Below, in pieces: positions 46,639 through 56,237 of a stretch of 64,000 nt of DNA (the first letter of the stretch is position 1; each line of letters starts with the position of its first letter). Position numbers and translations under genes: made by a program. This DNA is from Trichomonas tenax (lineage: Eukaryota; Parabasalia; Trichomonadida; Trichomonadidae). Where the stretch lies: assembly GCA_023091735.1 (NCBI GenBank), contig JALKBU010000185.1:1-64000 (forward strand), given 5' to 3'. The notes beneath the pieces are model-generated. The model searched no databases. It had not been told where the DNA came from and was given only the letters and a program-made list of their open reading frames with translations.

Positions 46639-47799
46639 TGAATGTTTAAAAACTAAGATTATTACTTTCGTAACGATTATTTTCTTCTTAATTTTTGGGT
46701 TCTTGTAAAATGTCATTTTGTCAGATTGTGCGATTTCAGTCAATTTTATAAATGACGTGTATGTGAACATCTACACCCTCACTGCCAAAAGCCGAAGGGT
46801 AACAGTCATAGGACGATCTTGTCCTAGAAATCAATCATTATTTTTTGATACATTTAACAAATGTCGATATAATTTTGATTCAGCTTCTCCACACTTTCCA
46901 TCTTCGAGTCTGTGCATATTTTCAAGCTACTCACAAGCATATGGCAAATATATTACCAAATTCGCTTCTAGATTGCAATTTGCATATATATGTTATATGA
47001 GAAAATTGCTTCAATAAGGCCTGGAGAGAGTCCATTACGCTTAAAAGACTTATTATATTTGCATTGCCATGTAAAATATACTTTTGACATATAAAAATTA
47101 AATTGCCATGTAAAGCATAATTTGACACGTAAAATAGATTTGTCAAGTAAATAAATGTATTGATGAAAGAAAATCTCAAAAATTCATATGAATTGTTTAT
47201 AATATGCTTAGAGACCATGAAAGTTTAGAAGAATAAGAACCTATAAGTTTTTTATAGCATTAAACATTCACGACGCAATTATAGTGGTCACGGAATTTGA
47301 TTCTGAAGGGTCAGAAAAAATTAACATTGTCTGCCATGTAAAGTGAGAAAATTGACCTTGTCAGAAATAACAAATCGTTTTTCATTGAATTTTGAGAATT
47401 TACAATTTCAAGAAATTTTTAATGGAGAAAATAAAAATTAATTTTTGGGGTGTTCACCTGTGAAAAAGACTTTTTAATCTAAGTACGATATAACAGTGGA
47501 TGTTGTTCTTCATATATCTGAAGAAAAAAGATAAATGGAAGCAAGAAATGGCTTCAATGATGGGAATATCAAAGCCCTTCTGGGAAGAAAGGACGGATCA
47601 TCTCCCTATGGAGTAGGCCCACGGTGTTGGTACGTAGACAACAAGGGATTTTTCCGATTAAGAGGCATTTAACATCATTTGGTTCCATGAGAAGCATTTA
47701 AAATGTAAACTATTAATTTTTTATTGGCCTTTTCCATTAAAAAAAAAAAAAAAAAAACATTCGATGAATTTTATTCTCAAAATTCAAGGCAAAACGATT
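46639..47799. promoter_or_regulatory. Divergent spacer with dense CATGTAA boxes
   Basis: TTGCCATGTAAAA (~47067), TTGACATATAAAA (~47083), TTGCCATGTAAAG (~47103), TTTGACACGTAAAA (~47119) and CTGCCATGTAAAG (~47333) form the densest cluster of this box in the window. A stem TTCTTCA/TGAAGAA (47506-47525) and a run of 20 A (~47740-47758) also occur. Confidence 0.5.
47535..47672 (+). CDS. Small ORF of 45 residues, coding-like composition
   Basis: Open from ATG 47535 to TAA 47670-47672 in a patch clearly richer in G and C than its surroundings. The product is glycine- and arginine-rich with no known domain (ends G-F-F-R-L-R-G-I). It follows the CTGCCATGTAAA box at 47333. It might equally be a non-coding RNA patch or a gene remnant. 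Confidence 0.3.
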   Translation: MEARNGFNDGNIKALLGRKDGSSPYGVGPRCWYVDNKGFFRLRGI

Positions 47800-47858
47800 A
47801 AAGAAATTTCTCGAAAAGTAATTCCGCTTCGCTACGTCACTTTTCGAGGAATTTTTGA
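47800..47858. ncRNA. Single hairpin with ~20-nt arms
   Basis: Arms 47800-47819 and 47839-47858: CTCGAAAAGT pairs perfectly, followed by A-T and G-U pairs to ~18 of 20; loop 19 nt. It lies 60 bp before the start at 47919. One arm contains GTCACTTTT, the initiator-like box, so it may be a promoter dyad rather than an RNA. Confidence 0.5.
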
Positions 47859-47918
47859 AATTTCACCACAAATAGAAAAATCTTGGAAAATTTATTGCCA
47901 CTTTTTCATTTTTTAATA

Positions 47919-48233
47919 ATGAATACTATTGATGTTAAAGTAAACCATAGTGAGGTCGACGACGATGATCTCATTCAAATCAAGCCACAACTTCACTGGC
48001 CAATTAGTAAGATTTGGGAACAAACGAAAGAGAAAAGAGAACAATTGAAAACATTTCCTGAGCCATCTTCCTTCACCATATTTCAAAGTAATGAAGAATA
48101 TAGCCATTGTGTCGCATTTTCATATGACAACCAGAAAAAAACATCCCTCAAAGATTTGGGAACTGAAGATAATAAACTTGTTATTCAGTATGGAATCTTA
48201 TTGGAGTTTGAGTTCAATGAGGAAGCCGGGTAA
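47919..48233 (+). CDS. Hypothetical acidic protein, 104 residues
   Basis: From ATG 47919 (M-N-T-I-D-V-K-V-N). Acidic N-terminus, then a mixed alpha/beta pattern ending in beta strands (K-L-V-I-Q-Y-G-I-L-L-E-F-E-F). TTGCCACTTTTTC lies ~20 bp upstream. The C-terminus stops abruptly after a strand-rich segment, so it may be truncated. No family recognised. Confidence 0.5.
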   Translation: MNTIDVKVNHSEVDDDDLIQIKPQLHWPISKIWEQTKEKREQLKTFPEPSSFTIFQSNEEYSHCVAFSYDNQKKTSLKDLGTEDNKLVIQYGILLEFEFNEEAG

Positions 48234-48575
48234 GTTTATTTTGAACTACTAAATTAAAAAATGCTCATTTTTAAATAATTAGTAAAGGCTTGAAGTTTGA
48301 CTTTTGAGATATAAAATGTATTCCATAAAATAAACACACCCCATTATTTTAATTATGAAAAAGAACAAATGAATTTAGCGCTTTTTTGAAATTGAGTCTT
48401 TATCTATTAAGATTAAAAGGAAATTCCATAAGCTATTCTTACCGATGAGCTTAGTAATGAAGAATCAAAAGTTATTTTGATATATTTTGAGATTCAGTCT
48501 TTTAGGTATTGAGATGCGAAGAAAATTCTTAAAATGAAAAATTATAAAATCTTTAACATTTTTTTTTTTCATATA
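48234..48575. other. Spacer before the HEAT gene
   Basis: AT-rich, no clear box. GTAAGT at the preceding stop was examined as a possible intron donor and rejected. Confidence 0.45.
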
Positions 48576-51044
48576 ATGGAGTTATCTGAAGTATCACTTG
48601 GTCTCGGAAAAGCATTTGACATCGTTGTCAAAAACCACAACAAACTGAAGGGAAGTAAAGAGAAAGCCCTAGAAGAGGCCTGCTCGTCTGTTTTATTGAG
48701 TATTTCAGACAAACCTAAATCGATTCTCGGTCCTATCTGCGAACAACTCACGAGAAGCAACAATAAAAAGCGGAGGCTGCCATATTTGAACGTAGCGAGT
48801 TGGGTACATGAGAAATTGCTTCAAGAATTCGATAATTTTATTATCAAAGTTTTAACAGATTACTCGAATAGCAAGGAAGATCGCAGAGTTGCGATGGGTG
48901 TATGCATAATCATACGTTCTTTAGCGATTGTTTCTTGTTCATCAAAAGTTGTAGAACCATTATCTAAAATTATCAGTCAATTCACATCTGAAACACCATC
49001 TTTATTCGAAATGGAAATATTTAACACATTTATTTTTGTTGCTACAATTTACGAAGGAAAATTCGAAATATTAAAGCCATCGATCGTTTGTTATGTTTCA
49101 TGGTTTGAAAAATTGCATCCTATTTCTTCAGTCGCTGCTCAATGTTTGCTCAATCAGCTCGAAAAAGATTCAAATCTTCTTGAGTTAATTCATAAATTAA
49201 GAACAGACATCGCACCTTCTACAGATGACATACAGAAGTCATGGGCAAGTATAGCGCAAAAACCATTTGAAGATGTCAAAAATTGGATAAATCTCGGAAT
49301 TCAGCTCGGAAGATTCGAAGACGAAAGAATTCGCAACGAAATATCGAACATTTCGTCCGAAAAGGGGCAATTTTCATCAATAATTACTGTTGCCTTATCA
49401 ACAGATAATGACCCAATCAGAGAAGTTGCAAGAGCATTATTTAGATTCGGCATTCACGGCCAAGAGACAGCTGCATTTGATCCACAGTCGCTGTCACAAA
49501 TTCTTGAACAAAGTGATGATTTAACAGGAATAGCTTTAACATTTTTATCCGAAATGGCTCTTGCTAATGCAAAGGACTGTTTGCCGCAGTTATTCCCACT
49601 TTTATCATCAGACAAACCACAAGCGAGGAAGAATGCTCTCGCATTATTGCAAAAAGTTGTTGATGGACACGTTGGACCTGCAATCAGGCAAATGATTGCT
49701 GCGCATTTGCTGCCAATGGTTGGCGATGAAGCTATTTCTGTTCGTGTTGACATTCCTAAGTTATTTGCTGGTGTTCCTCCACAGACAATTGTTCCTCCAT
49801 TGATAAAGATGCTCGGTGACAGCAGCGAGAAAAGAAGATCAACTGCAACAGAATGTCTGAAGAAAATCATGCAGAATGATGATTCACCAGAAGATCTCCT
49901 GAGAGTGTTCTTAGACACAGCGTTAAATCCAAGTCCCGCACCAACAACTCCTGGTGCTGTCTCTGGACTTACGAAAGAAGACGAGAAATGCCGCGATAGA
50001 GCAATAGAGCTCGTTGCTAAATGGGCGAATGAAACAAAAGGAAGGATGATGCTTGATCCAGTTCCTGTTCTCAAGAGATTATGGAATGATCCACAGAACG
50101 CAACAATTGCTAGTTTCATTGCAAAGGCCTCACCAATGTTTGATACTTCGCGTCTTTTAGCAGCTGTTTTGACGAAGCTCAGAGAAAAGCATGAAACGGT
50201 TTTTGATGGTCTGGCACCACTTTTGGCACTCCAAAGTCAGCCAGTTGAATTCTTCTTGCGCCGAGAAGTCGTTGCATCACCTCTGTTTAGTTTACTTATT
50301 GAAAAACCAGCTGACGAAATGAGGAATGTTGTTCACGTTCGTGGTGATATCATTGCTCGTTTTTCTCCTAATTTTGTTATTCCTCAGCTTATAGAGCGCG
50401 GTCTCACAGACAAATTCCATCTCTACATCGGCTGTAGGGCTGGAATGATACACGGACAGCCCCTTCCTTATCTTTTCGACGAAGTTGAGAAGATGTTTGC
50501 TGCCACAAAACCTTCTGATGACTTATTTGCTCCTTTTTGTGATGCGATGTACTTCTCAGACAAGGAGCGATTCCTCAATAAGGCGCTTAGTGAACCAACA
50601 GAGTTAATGTTCATTATGCTAAACGGGGCTTTCCAGAAATTCGAAGCGAGTGATGCTAACAAATTCATAACATCAGGAAAGCTTCGCAAGCTTTTGCAAA
50701 TCAACTTCGATGATTCCCTTAATGCATCAGCAATTACAACTTTATTCAAACTCGTGTTCCAAGCAAATGCAGATAATGCTCTTGACCCATATTGGGATCA
50801 ATTATTCGACATTGTTTCATACTTCTCTGATAGCAAAGATGCTGATACAAGGTTTGCAGCAATGAAGCTTTTAGGTGCTTTGATTGCAAACCCTGCTATG
50901 CAAACACACTTAATCCACGTGACAGAGAGATTCCAGCATATTGTCGAAATCCACACATATGAATCTGAGGATCCAAGGGTCCGTCAAATCGCACAGACTT
51001 ACGCAGATATGATGAAGCCGAAGGTAAAGATAGAAGAAATGTAA
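48576..51044 (+). CDS. HEAT-repeat protein of unknown role
   Basis: 822 residues from ATG 48576; 14 more codons are open upstream but are T-rich spacer. The whole protein consists of helical repeats (for example A-R-K-N-A-L-A-L-L-Q-K-V-V, I-S-V-R-V-D-I-P-K-L-F, K-R-R-S-T-A-T-E-C-L-K-K). A Pro/Ala linker lies at ~450-465 (P-S-P-A-P-T-T-P-G-A). The overall look could suit a symplekin-type or other scaffold protein, but no diagnostic motif is present. It ends 66 bp before a TIR element. Confidence 0.7.
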   Translation: MELSEVSLGLGKAFDIVVKNHNKLKGSKEKALEEACSSVLLSISDKPKSILGPICEQLTRSNNKKRRLPYLNVASWVHEKLLQEFDNFIIKVLTDYSNSKEDRRVAMGVCIIIRSLAIVSCSSKVVEPLSKIISQFTSETPSLFEMEIFNTFIFVATIYEGKFEILKPSIVCYVSWFEKLHPISSVAAQCLLNQLEKDSNLLELIHKLRTDIAPSTDDIQKSWASIAQKPFEDVKNWINLGIQLGRFEDERIRNEISNISSEKGQFSSIITVALSTDNDPIREVARALFRFGIHGQETAAFDPQSLSQILEQSDDLTGIALTFLSEMALANAKDCLPQLFPLLSSDKPQARKNALALLQKVVDGHVGPAIRQMIAAHLLPMVGDEAISVRVDIPKLFAGVPPQTIVPPLIKMLGDSSEKRRSTATECLKKIMQNDDSPEDLLRVFLDTALNPSPAPTTPGAVSGLTKEDEKCRDRAIELVAKWANETKGRMMLDPVPVLKRLWNDPQNATIASFIAKASPMFDTSRLLAAVLTKLREKHETVFDGLAPLLALQSQPVEFFLRREVVASPLFSLLIEKPADEMRNVVHVRGDIIARFSPNFVIPQLIERGLTDKFHLYIGCRAGMIHGQPLPYLFDEVEKMFAATKPSDDLFAPFCDAMYFSDKERFLNKALSEPTELMFIMLNGAFQKFEASDANKFITSGKLRKLLQINFDDSLNASAITTLFKLVFQANADNALDPYWDQLFDIVSYFSDSKDADTRFAAMKLLGALIANPAMQTHLIHVTERFQHIVEIHTYESEDPRVRQIAQTYADMMKPKVKIEEM

Positions 51045-51110
51045 TATTATTGTTTTATATATTGATAAAGAATAAATTTTAGTAAAATGTCTATCACCAG
51101 AGGGTATAAT

Positions 51111-53308
51111 GGGGTTTAATGGAATAAAACAACTTTATTGGAATAAAGGTGACTTTATGCGAATAAAGTGAATTTTGAATCAGACCCTATTTTGTAATAA
51201 CCGCCAATTTGGAATAATAACGGTTATTCCATATGTCAAAAATAGGCCTAAAAGTGACAATAATGGAATAACCGAATTATTCGGAATCGCCGAATATTTG
51301 GATATGCGCATAATGCTCTCAAAATTTGGGATCAACTTCGATATTGGAATTAGGAATCATGAATAATAATGGAATCAAAAATACTTTGGAATAACCGTCG
51401 GGCAGTTGGAAACATAAACACTTTATCCTCAATTCCAAAATGATTACGCCCATATTAACATGAGGAATTTTGACATATAAACTCTATATGGCAAAGCATA
51501 AGAGATGGAGAGGAACTTCGCTTTTTACTAGCAATCCAAGGCCTTGGATCTCAAAAAACAACCTTTGCTTATATTGAATGCTATTAAATTAGGAGTCTGG
51601 CTATAGAGGAAAGAGGTTTTATTTCCTTAAATTTAAAAAATTTGATTTCGAATCAACATATTAAGTATAGTTTTAGAGAGTTATGATGCTTTATTAGCTG
51701 GCGGTACATGTACACATGATATTACACAATATTATAGCAAATTTGATTTCATATTTGTTAATTGACATCATGAACTTAAAATATAGAAATAACTTGAAGA
51801 TGCTGCTTCATCATTCAGAATACAGACAACCCATATATTACAATACTCATAAAGCTTTATAGTTTACAAATTTAATTAAATTTAATTTTTAGAGATACGA
51901 TCTGGAAATACAAAATAATTTTTACAACTATTATTTTTGAGGCCATGTATATATCTTTTAGGATGCCCTCATAAATGCTATTTGGTTATACTTGTATTTA
52001 AAAGATTATTAAAATTCACATATTTTTTTCCTCAATTTAATCATCATTTATACAAGGCCATCAATCTACTTTTCGTCTATATATTAATGAAAGAATAAAA
52101 AAAATTATAAATCTCATTTTGTACCGACCGGAAAAATTTTAAATCAAAGCTAAAAAATAGATTGTTAAGTTTATTAGAAACTTCATGTAGCATATGCTAA
52201 TTGATTTATCAAACCATAGTTCTTGAATTGAAAAACTCGAGCAGAAATGTAGTGTATGATTGCGCATCTTTTCCAATTTTTGTGAATTCTAAAAATAAGC
52301 GGCATTGATGAATGTTACATAGTTAAGCTAAGATCATAGTAAGTTAGTTATTGAATTTAGACATGAAAATGCCAAAACATGATGAAAACAAAATTCTAAT
52401 CTTTTGCGTTGCTAGAGACTCTTGAGTTTCTAACCTCTGTGCTGTTTGTAGAGTCACGTGTCCATTATTTAAAAAGTTAGAGCTTTTTTTATGTGGAAAA
52501 AATTGTATCATCATTAGAACATTAGAACATTAAATACGCCAAAAGATCTAAAAATGTATTATACTTATCTACAGATATAATAATGATATATGTATAAATA
52601 AAAAATATATACTTATTAATTGATTATAGAGATATTTGCCTAATTAGTTAAAAATGTTAATGATTCAAAGGTACTCCTTAAATTGTATCGATTTTCTTAT
52701 GCTAATAGATTATAAATTGTTATTGAATGCGTCTTTCGATGAAATACAAGAGAAAACTTATAAATATAAAATAGCGAGATTTAAATATTATGATTTTCAT
52801 TGTTATTTGCTTTGCTATGCCAGAACAATATGCTTTTTACAATCCAGGAATATTCAAATTTGAATAAATAGATGTGTAAATTAGTTTTTCATCGAAAATA
52901 TTATTTTTGGAATTTAGATTGAGATTCAATTGACATAAATATCACAGTTACTTTGTACTGGATAAGCTTCAGTCAATCCCAAGCAAACTTGTGCAACAGG
53001 GACTTACTTCATATAAGCTTTAAAGAAAATGTCGTGTAAATTTGATGTTGACAGAATCTAATTTGTCGCAATTTTAAGGTAGATTCCTAATTCCATTATT
53101 CCACTTTTGATTCCAATTCCGAATTCATTTTGATTCTAAAAAATCGCTTATTCCATTATTGTCACTTTTAGGCCTATTTTTGACATATGGAATAACCGTC
53201 ATTATTCCAAATTGGTGGTTATTACAAAATAGGGTCTGATTCCAAATTCACTTTATTCGCATAAAGTCACCTTTATTCCAATAAAGTTTTTTTATTCCAT
53301 TAAACTCC
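51111..53308. mobile_element. Non-coding 2.2-kb terminal-inverted-repeat element
   Basis: The left end (51111, GGGGTTTAATGGAATAAA) and right end (to 53308, complement with one difference) form inverted repeats of at least ~170 bp. They include CTTTATGCGAATAAAGTGAA and a block around AGGCCTATTTTTGACATATG. Remnants of symmetry continue further in. The interior has no credible ORF (a 69-codon frame at 52654 is AT-driven), so the copy is non-autonomous. The flanking bases share only AAT, so the target duplication and superfamily are unclear. Confidence 0.82.
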
Positions 53309-53388
53309 AATAGCGGATGAAGCATGAAATTAAAAAAAAAAAAAAAATAATAAATATACTGTCACAGGGCAATTAAATTTTTATACGC

Positions 53389-53726
53389 AAAGTCGGCGAA
53401 ACTCGTTTTTAACTCACTGAATTAACTTTTTGCTTAGTTATTGAACCTCAATGTACAAAATCCTGTTGTGCATGATATATTAAAGAATTAGCTAACAAAG
53501 TCTAAATTTCATTAAAATATTAGATATATCTTGCATCAAAAACATTGATTTGCCATGATGTGCTTTACTTATTATAATATATTATATTCCCATTGTATAG
53601 CATTTTTACAACGTAAAATAGGTTGTTGTCGATGATAAATAGGTAAATCTAATCACAAATATGCTTTTTTAGCTTTTTTGGGAAAAAGTATTCCAAGTGT
53701 TCACACATAAGCTCTGTGTGTTATTC
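53389..53726 (-). repeat. Dispersed ~340-bp repeat, copy B
   Basis: Inverted relative to copy A at 14086-14423, and 81 bp after the TIR element. At its outer side the block GCGGCTAAATTTGACAAGTT is in the opposite orientation relative to copy A, so one copy has rearranged. Confidence 0.83.
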
Positions 53727-54660
53727 TCCCAAAAATAATGATGACTCTTTTTTGGCGGCTAAATTTGACAAGTTTATTAAATTGAGAAGAAGGTTCTTCC
53801 ATGATGCGTACTTCATCGCTAATATGTTTAAATACTTTAAAACATACTTTTTCTATAAATGTTATATTTTGTTTGATTTAACAAAATAAACTCTTATTTG
53901 TTTGTCATTTATCTCAAAAATCACATGCAAATGAGATACTATGCATTCAAACGAAGTTGAAACAATTTTTCTTGCGAAATATTGTGATTGATTTAAAGTT
54001 TTATTTTTGATGGAAAAACTTGAAATATATAGCAGCATGGGTACAGGCAATTATTATGACACCGTCTTTCTACCTAAATTCACATATTTTAACAGATAAA
54101 AAAAATTCATAACAAAAATTGCTAAAAACAGTTTTTATTTTTCTAAAAGAACAAAAAAGATTGTCATTGGAGGTCTAATGATCATGCATGAAAGCCAAAT
54201 GGAGAAAAATCAAATATCTTTGACAATAAAAAACTAAGATGCAAGAAAAATTAAGCGGAAAAATGGAAATGAGGATATAAAAAACCAAAAATTTGCTCAT
54301 AACTGGGTAAAAATGGCCGTGGAGATGTTTTGGAGATATCGGCTTGGCACAAGGAAAGGCTCCTAGGAAGGTATTTGTCAATCTGAAGGATGAATCGATG
54401 TCTCATCAGCTCTAAAAATGTGTTTATTTGTTGACAAATTTCCCAAATTTTGAAATTTGGTGAAAAAGGGGACTGTCAATGGTGGCACTAGGTCAAAGGT
54501 ATGTTACAATTCAAAATACCACTGGAAAAAATATAGTTCTGGAGACGGCAGTGGCGATTTAGCTGCAAGCAAATATTGTTCACAGAAAAGTAACGTCTAT
54601 CATCGTGACTTCCCCTTCTTTCCTATCGTTGGTAAAAGTATGGTAAATCTGGGTAATTTG
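53727..54660. other. Spacer with possible gene debris
   Basis: Two short coding-like patches (about 54010-54096 forward, and 54330-54415 forward ending near S-M-S-H-Q-L) without a continuous frame. Possibly relics. Nothing assignable. Confidence 0.35.
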
Positions 54661-55941
54661 CTATTGCTTATTCTTGAAAGCATTAATAGCATCAATAACA
54701 GACATGTATGTTGCAATTGCGCACAGTACAGTACCAACAACAGAGAATGTGATCATCAGCCATGTGATTGGATCTTTCCACTTCTTCTGGTAAACGAAAA
54801 TATACATCAAAGGAGGTAAACAAAAGTTTGTTACACCACCTCCCAAAGCACCACCAATAGCGAGTGCTGGCCTCACGTTTGGGAGGAAGATGGCAACAAT
54901 GAGGGGAATGCCGTTCTCTAAAGCAAGGAGAAGGCTGCGCTTCATGAATGGCAGATTTTCGTGTTCTGATGTATCGAAGAAAAGTGATGAGAAGATGTTC
55001 ATTGCTGTCAGACCAATGATTGGATATGTTGCAACCAAAAGAATGAAGCACGCGATTCTAATGATAACAAACAATGGATCCGAGTCTTCGAAGTTGTTCA
55101 AAATCAGTGGCTGAGAATTCTGCCCGAACAACAAATAGCCAATAACTGCAGGAATCAACACCATCAAATAGCAAGCGAAGAACGACAAACCCCAGGCTTG
55201 CGTCCTTCTCTGGACATGCGGCTTCATTGTCTTAACGACAGGGATGATGAAGGCAGAGACAGAGAATGTCAAGAAGTGAATAGCAATACAATTGAATATA
55301 GAAATATCGAATCTAAATGTTTCAGCTGTTGGATCAATTCCCTTCGGAAGGAATTTGATTCCTTTGTAGATCATTCCAACGAAGAACATCAGAACAGCTA
55401 CGAGACAGAAGAACGAGACGTATGTCAAAAATGCCATGTTTCTAGGATAAGTTAGAATGAATTGAAAACCAAAACAGAAAATTATGACTGTTAATGTGCG
55501 GCGCCAGAAGCTATGCAAGTCGAGCTTGGCGAGCATCATCCATGACTGTATGATTTCGACGCTCATGATGACGTATGCAATTAAGCATGAATATGTGAAT
55601 AAAGCAATGGATGCATCAGTGATAATTCTTCCTACTTTACCTATCTTAGATGAAAGGATAGAGTACGAGTGGATTCCTGTGAGTGTATTCATTTTTATAA
55701 TAAGTGATGCGGAAAGGAACGAAAATACTGCAGAAAGTGATAATGTAATCGATGAAGGGACAAGACCGCAGAATGTAAATGAGTTTGGAATCGACAGAAT
55801 TCCAGCTCCGACTGTAGTATTGACCATATTTATAATTGTCTCAACGAAACTGGTGTATTTGGACTCGCTGTTGTCTTGCATGCTGTTTGTGCTGATCTCG
55901 CTGTTGTCCAGCGTGTCGTATAACACTTTGGGATCGGCCAT
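54661..55941 (-). CDS. Amino-acid transporter, AAAP/SLC38 family
   Basis: 426 residues with about eleven membrane spans. The family hallmark comes right after a charged N-terminus: F-V-E-T-I-I-N-M-V-N-T-T-V-G-A-G-I-L-S-I-P. The typical P-R-N-M-A-F-L-T-Y loop lies in the middle, and G-G-G-V-T-N-F-C-L-P-P-L-M-Y near the C-terminus. Proteins of this family move neutral amino acids, often Na+- or H+-coupled, at the plasma membrane or lysosome. The substrate cannot be read from sequence. GGTGACAA boxes lie upstream (~55950-55985). Confidence 0.93.
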   Translation of the reverse strand: MADPKVLYDTLDNSEISTNSMQDNSESKYTSFVETIINMVNTTVGAGILSIPNSFTFCGLVPSSITLSLSAVFSFLSASLIIKMNTLTGIHSYSILSSKIGKVGRIITDASIALFTYSCLIAYVIMSVEIIQSWMMLAKLDLHSFWRRTLTVIIFCFGFQFILTYPRNMAFLTYVSFFCLVAVLMFFVGMIYKGIKFLPKGIDPTAETFRFDISIFNCIAIHFLTFSVSAFIIPVVKTMKPHVQRRTQAWGLSFFACYLMVLIPAVIGYLLFGQNSQPLILNNFEDSDPLFVIIRIACFILLVATYPIIGLTAMNIFSSLFFDTSEHENLPFMKRSLLLALENGIPLIVAIFLPNVRPALAIGGALGGGVTNFCLPPLMYIFVYQKKWKDPITWLMITFSVVGTVLCAIATYMSVIDAINAFKNKQ

Positions 55942-56237
55942 AGAAGACTTTTTGTCACCTTTAACCCATCATAAAGGTGACAACTTTTCAATAATAATCG
56001 ATCTTTTGCAATAATGGAATATTGGATTCAGCAATTGTTTTAAAACTGTTTGGAATCAAAAACAAACCTTTTCAATGGAAGAATGAAAAGTAGTATAGTG
56101 AGAGGGTTACTTGCTATTCTAGATATAGAGGATATATGACAACATATTTATTTTAACTTTTATTCCGGGCAACTAATTTTTTAAGTTAATTTTTAAAATA
56201 ATTTATTTTTTTTATTTGTCTAAAATAGTGAATATAT
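55942..56237. other. Spacer, AAAP promoter side
   Basis: GTCACCTTTAACCC at ~55956 and AAGGTGACAACTT at ~55974 form a dyad 15-45 bp before the transporter ATG. The remainder is AT-rich. Confidence 0.45.

Noticed and set aside
48229..48295. Intron starting GTAAGT at the stop of the 47919 gene
   Set aside because: No trichomonad-type branch/acceptor sequence (ACTAACACACAG) follows, and joining at the only AG nearby leads straight to a stop.
52654..52863. 69-codon ORF inside the 2.2-kb TIR element
   Set aside because: AT-driven composition, no transposase motif, no support.
54457..54819. 120-codon forward ORF near the transporter
   Set aside because: Overlaps the 3' end of the transporter gene on the other strand and has no box or domain.
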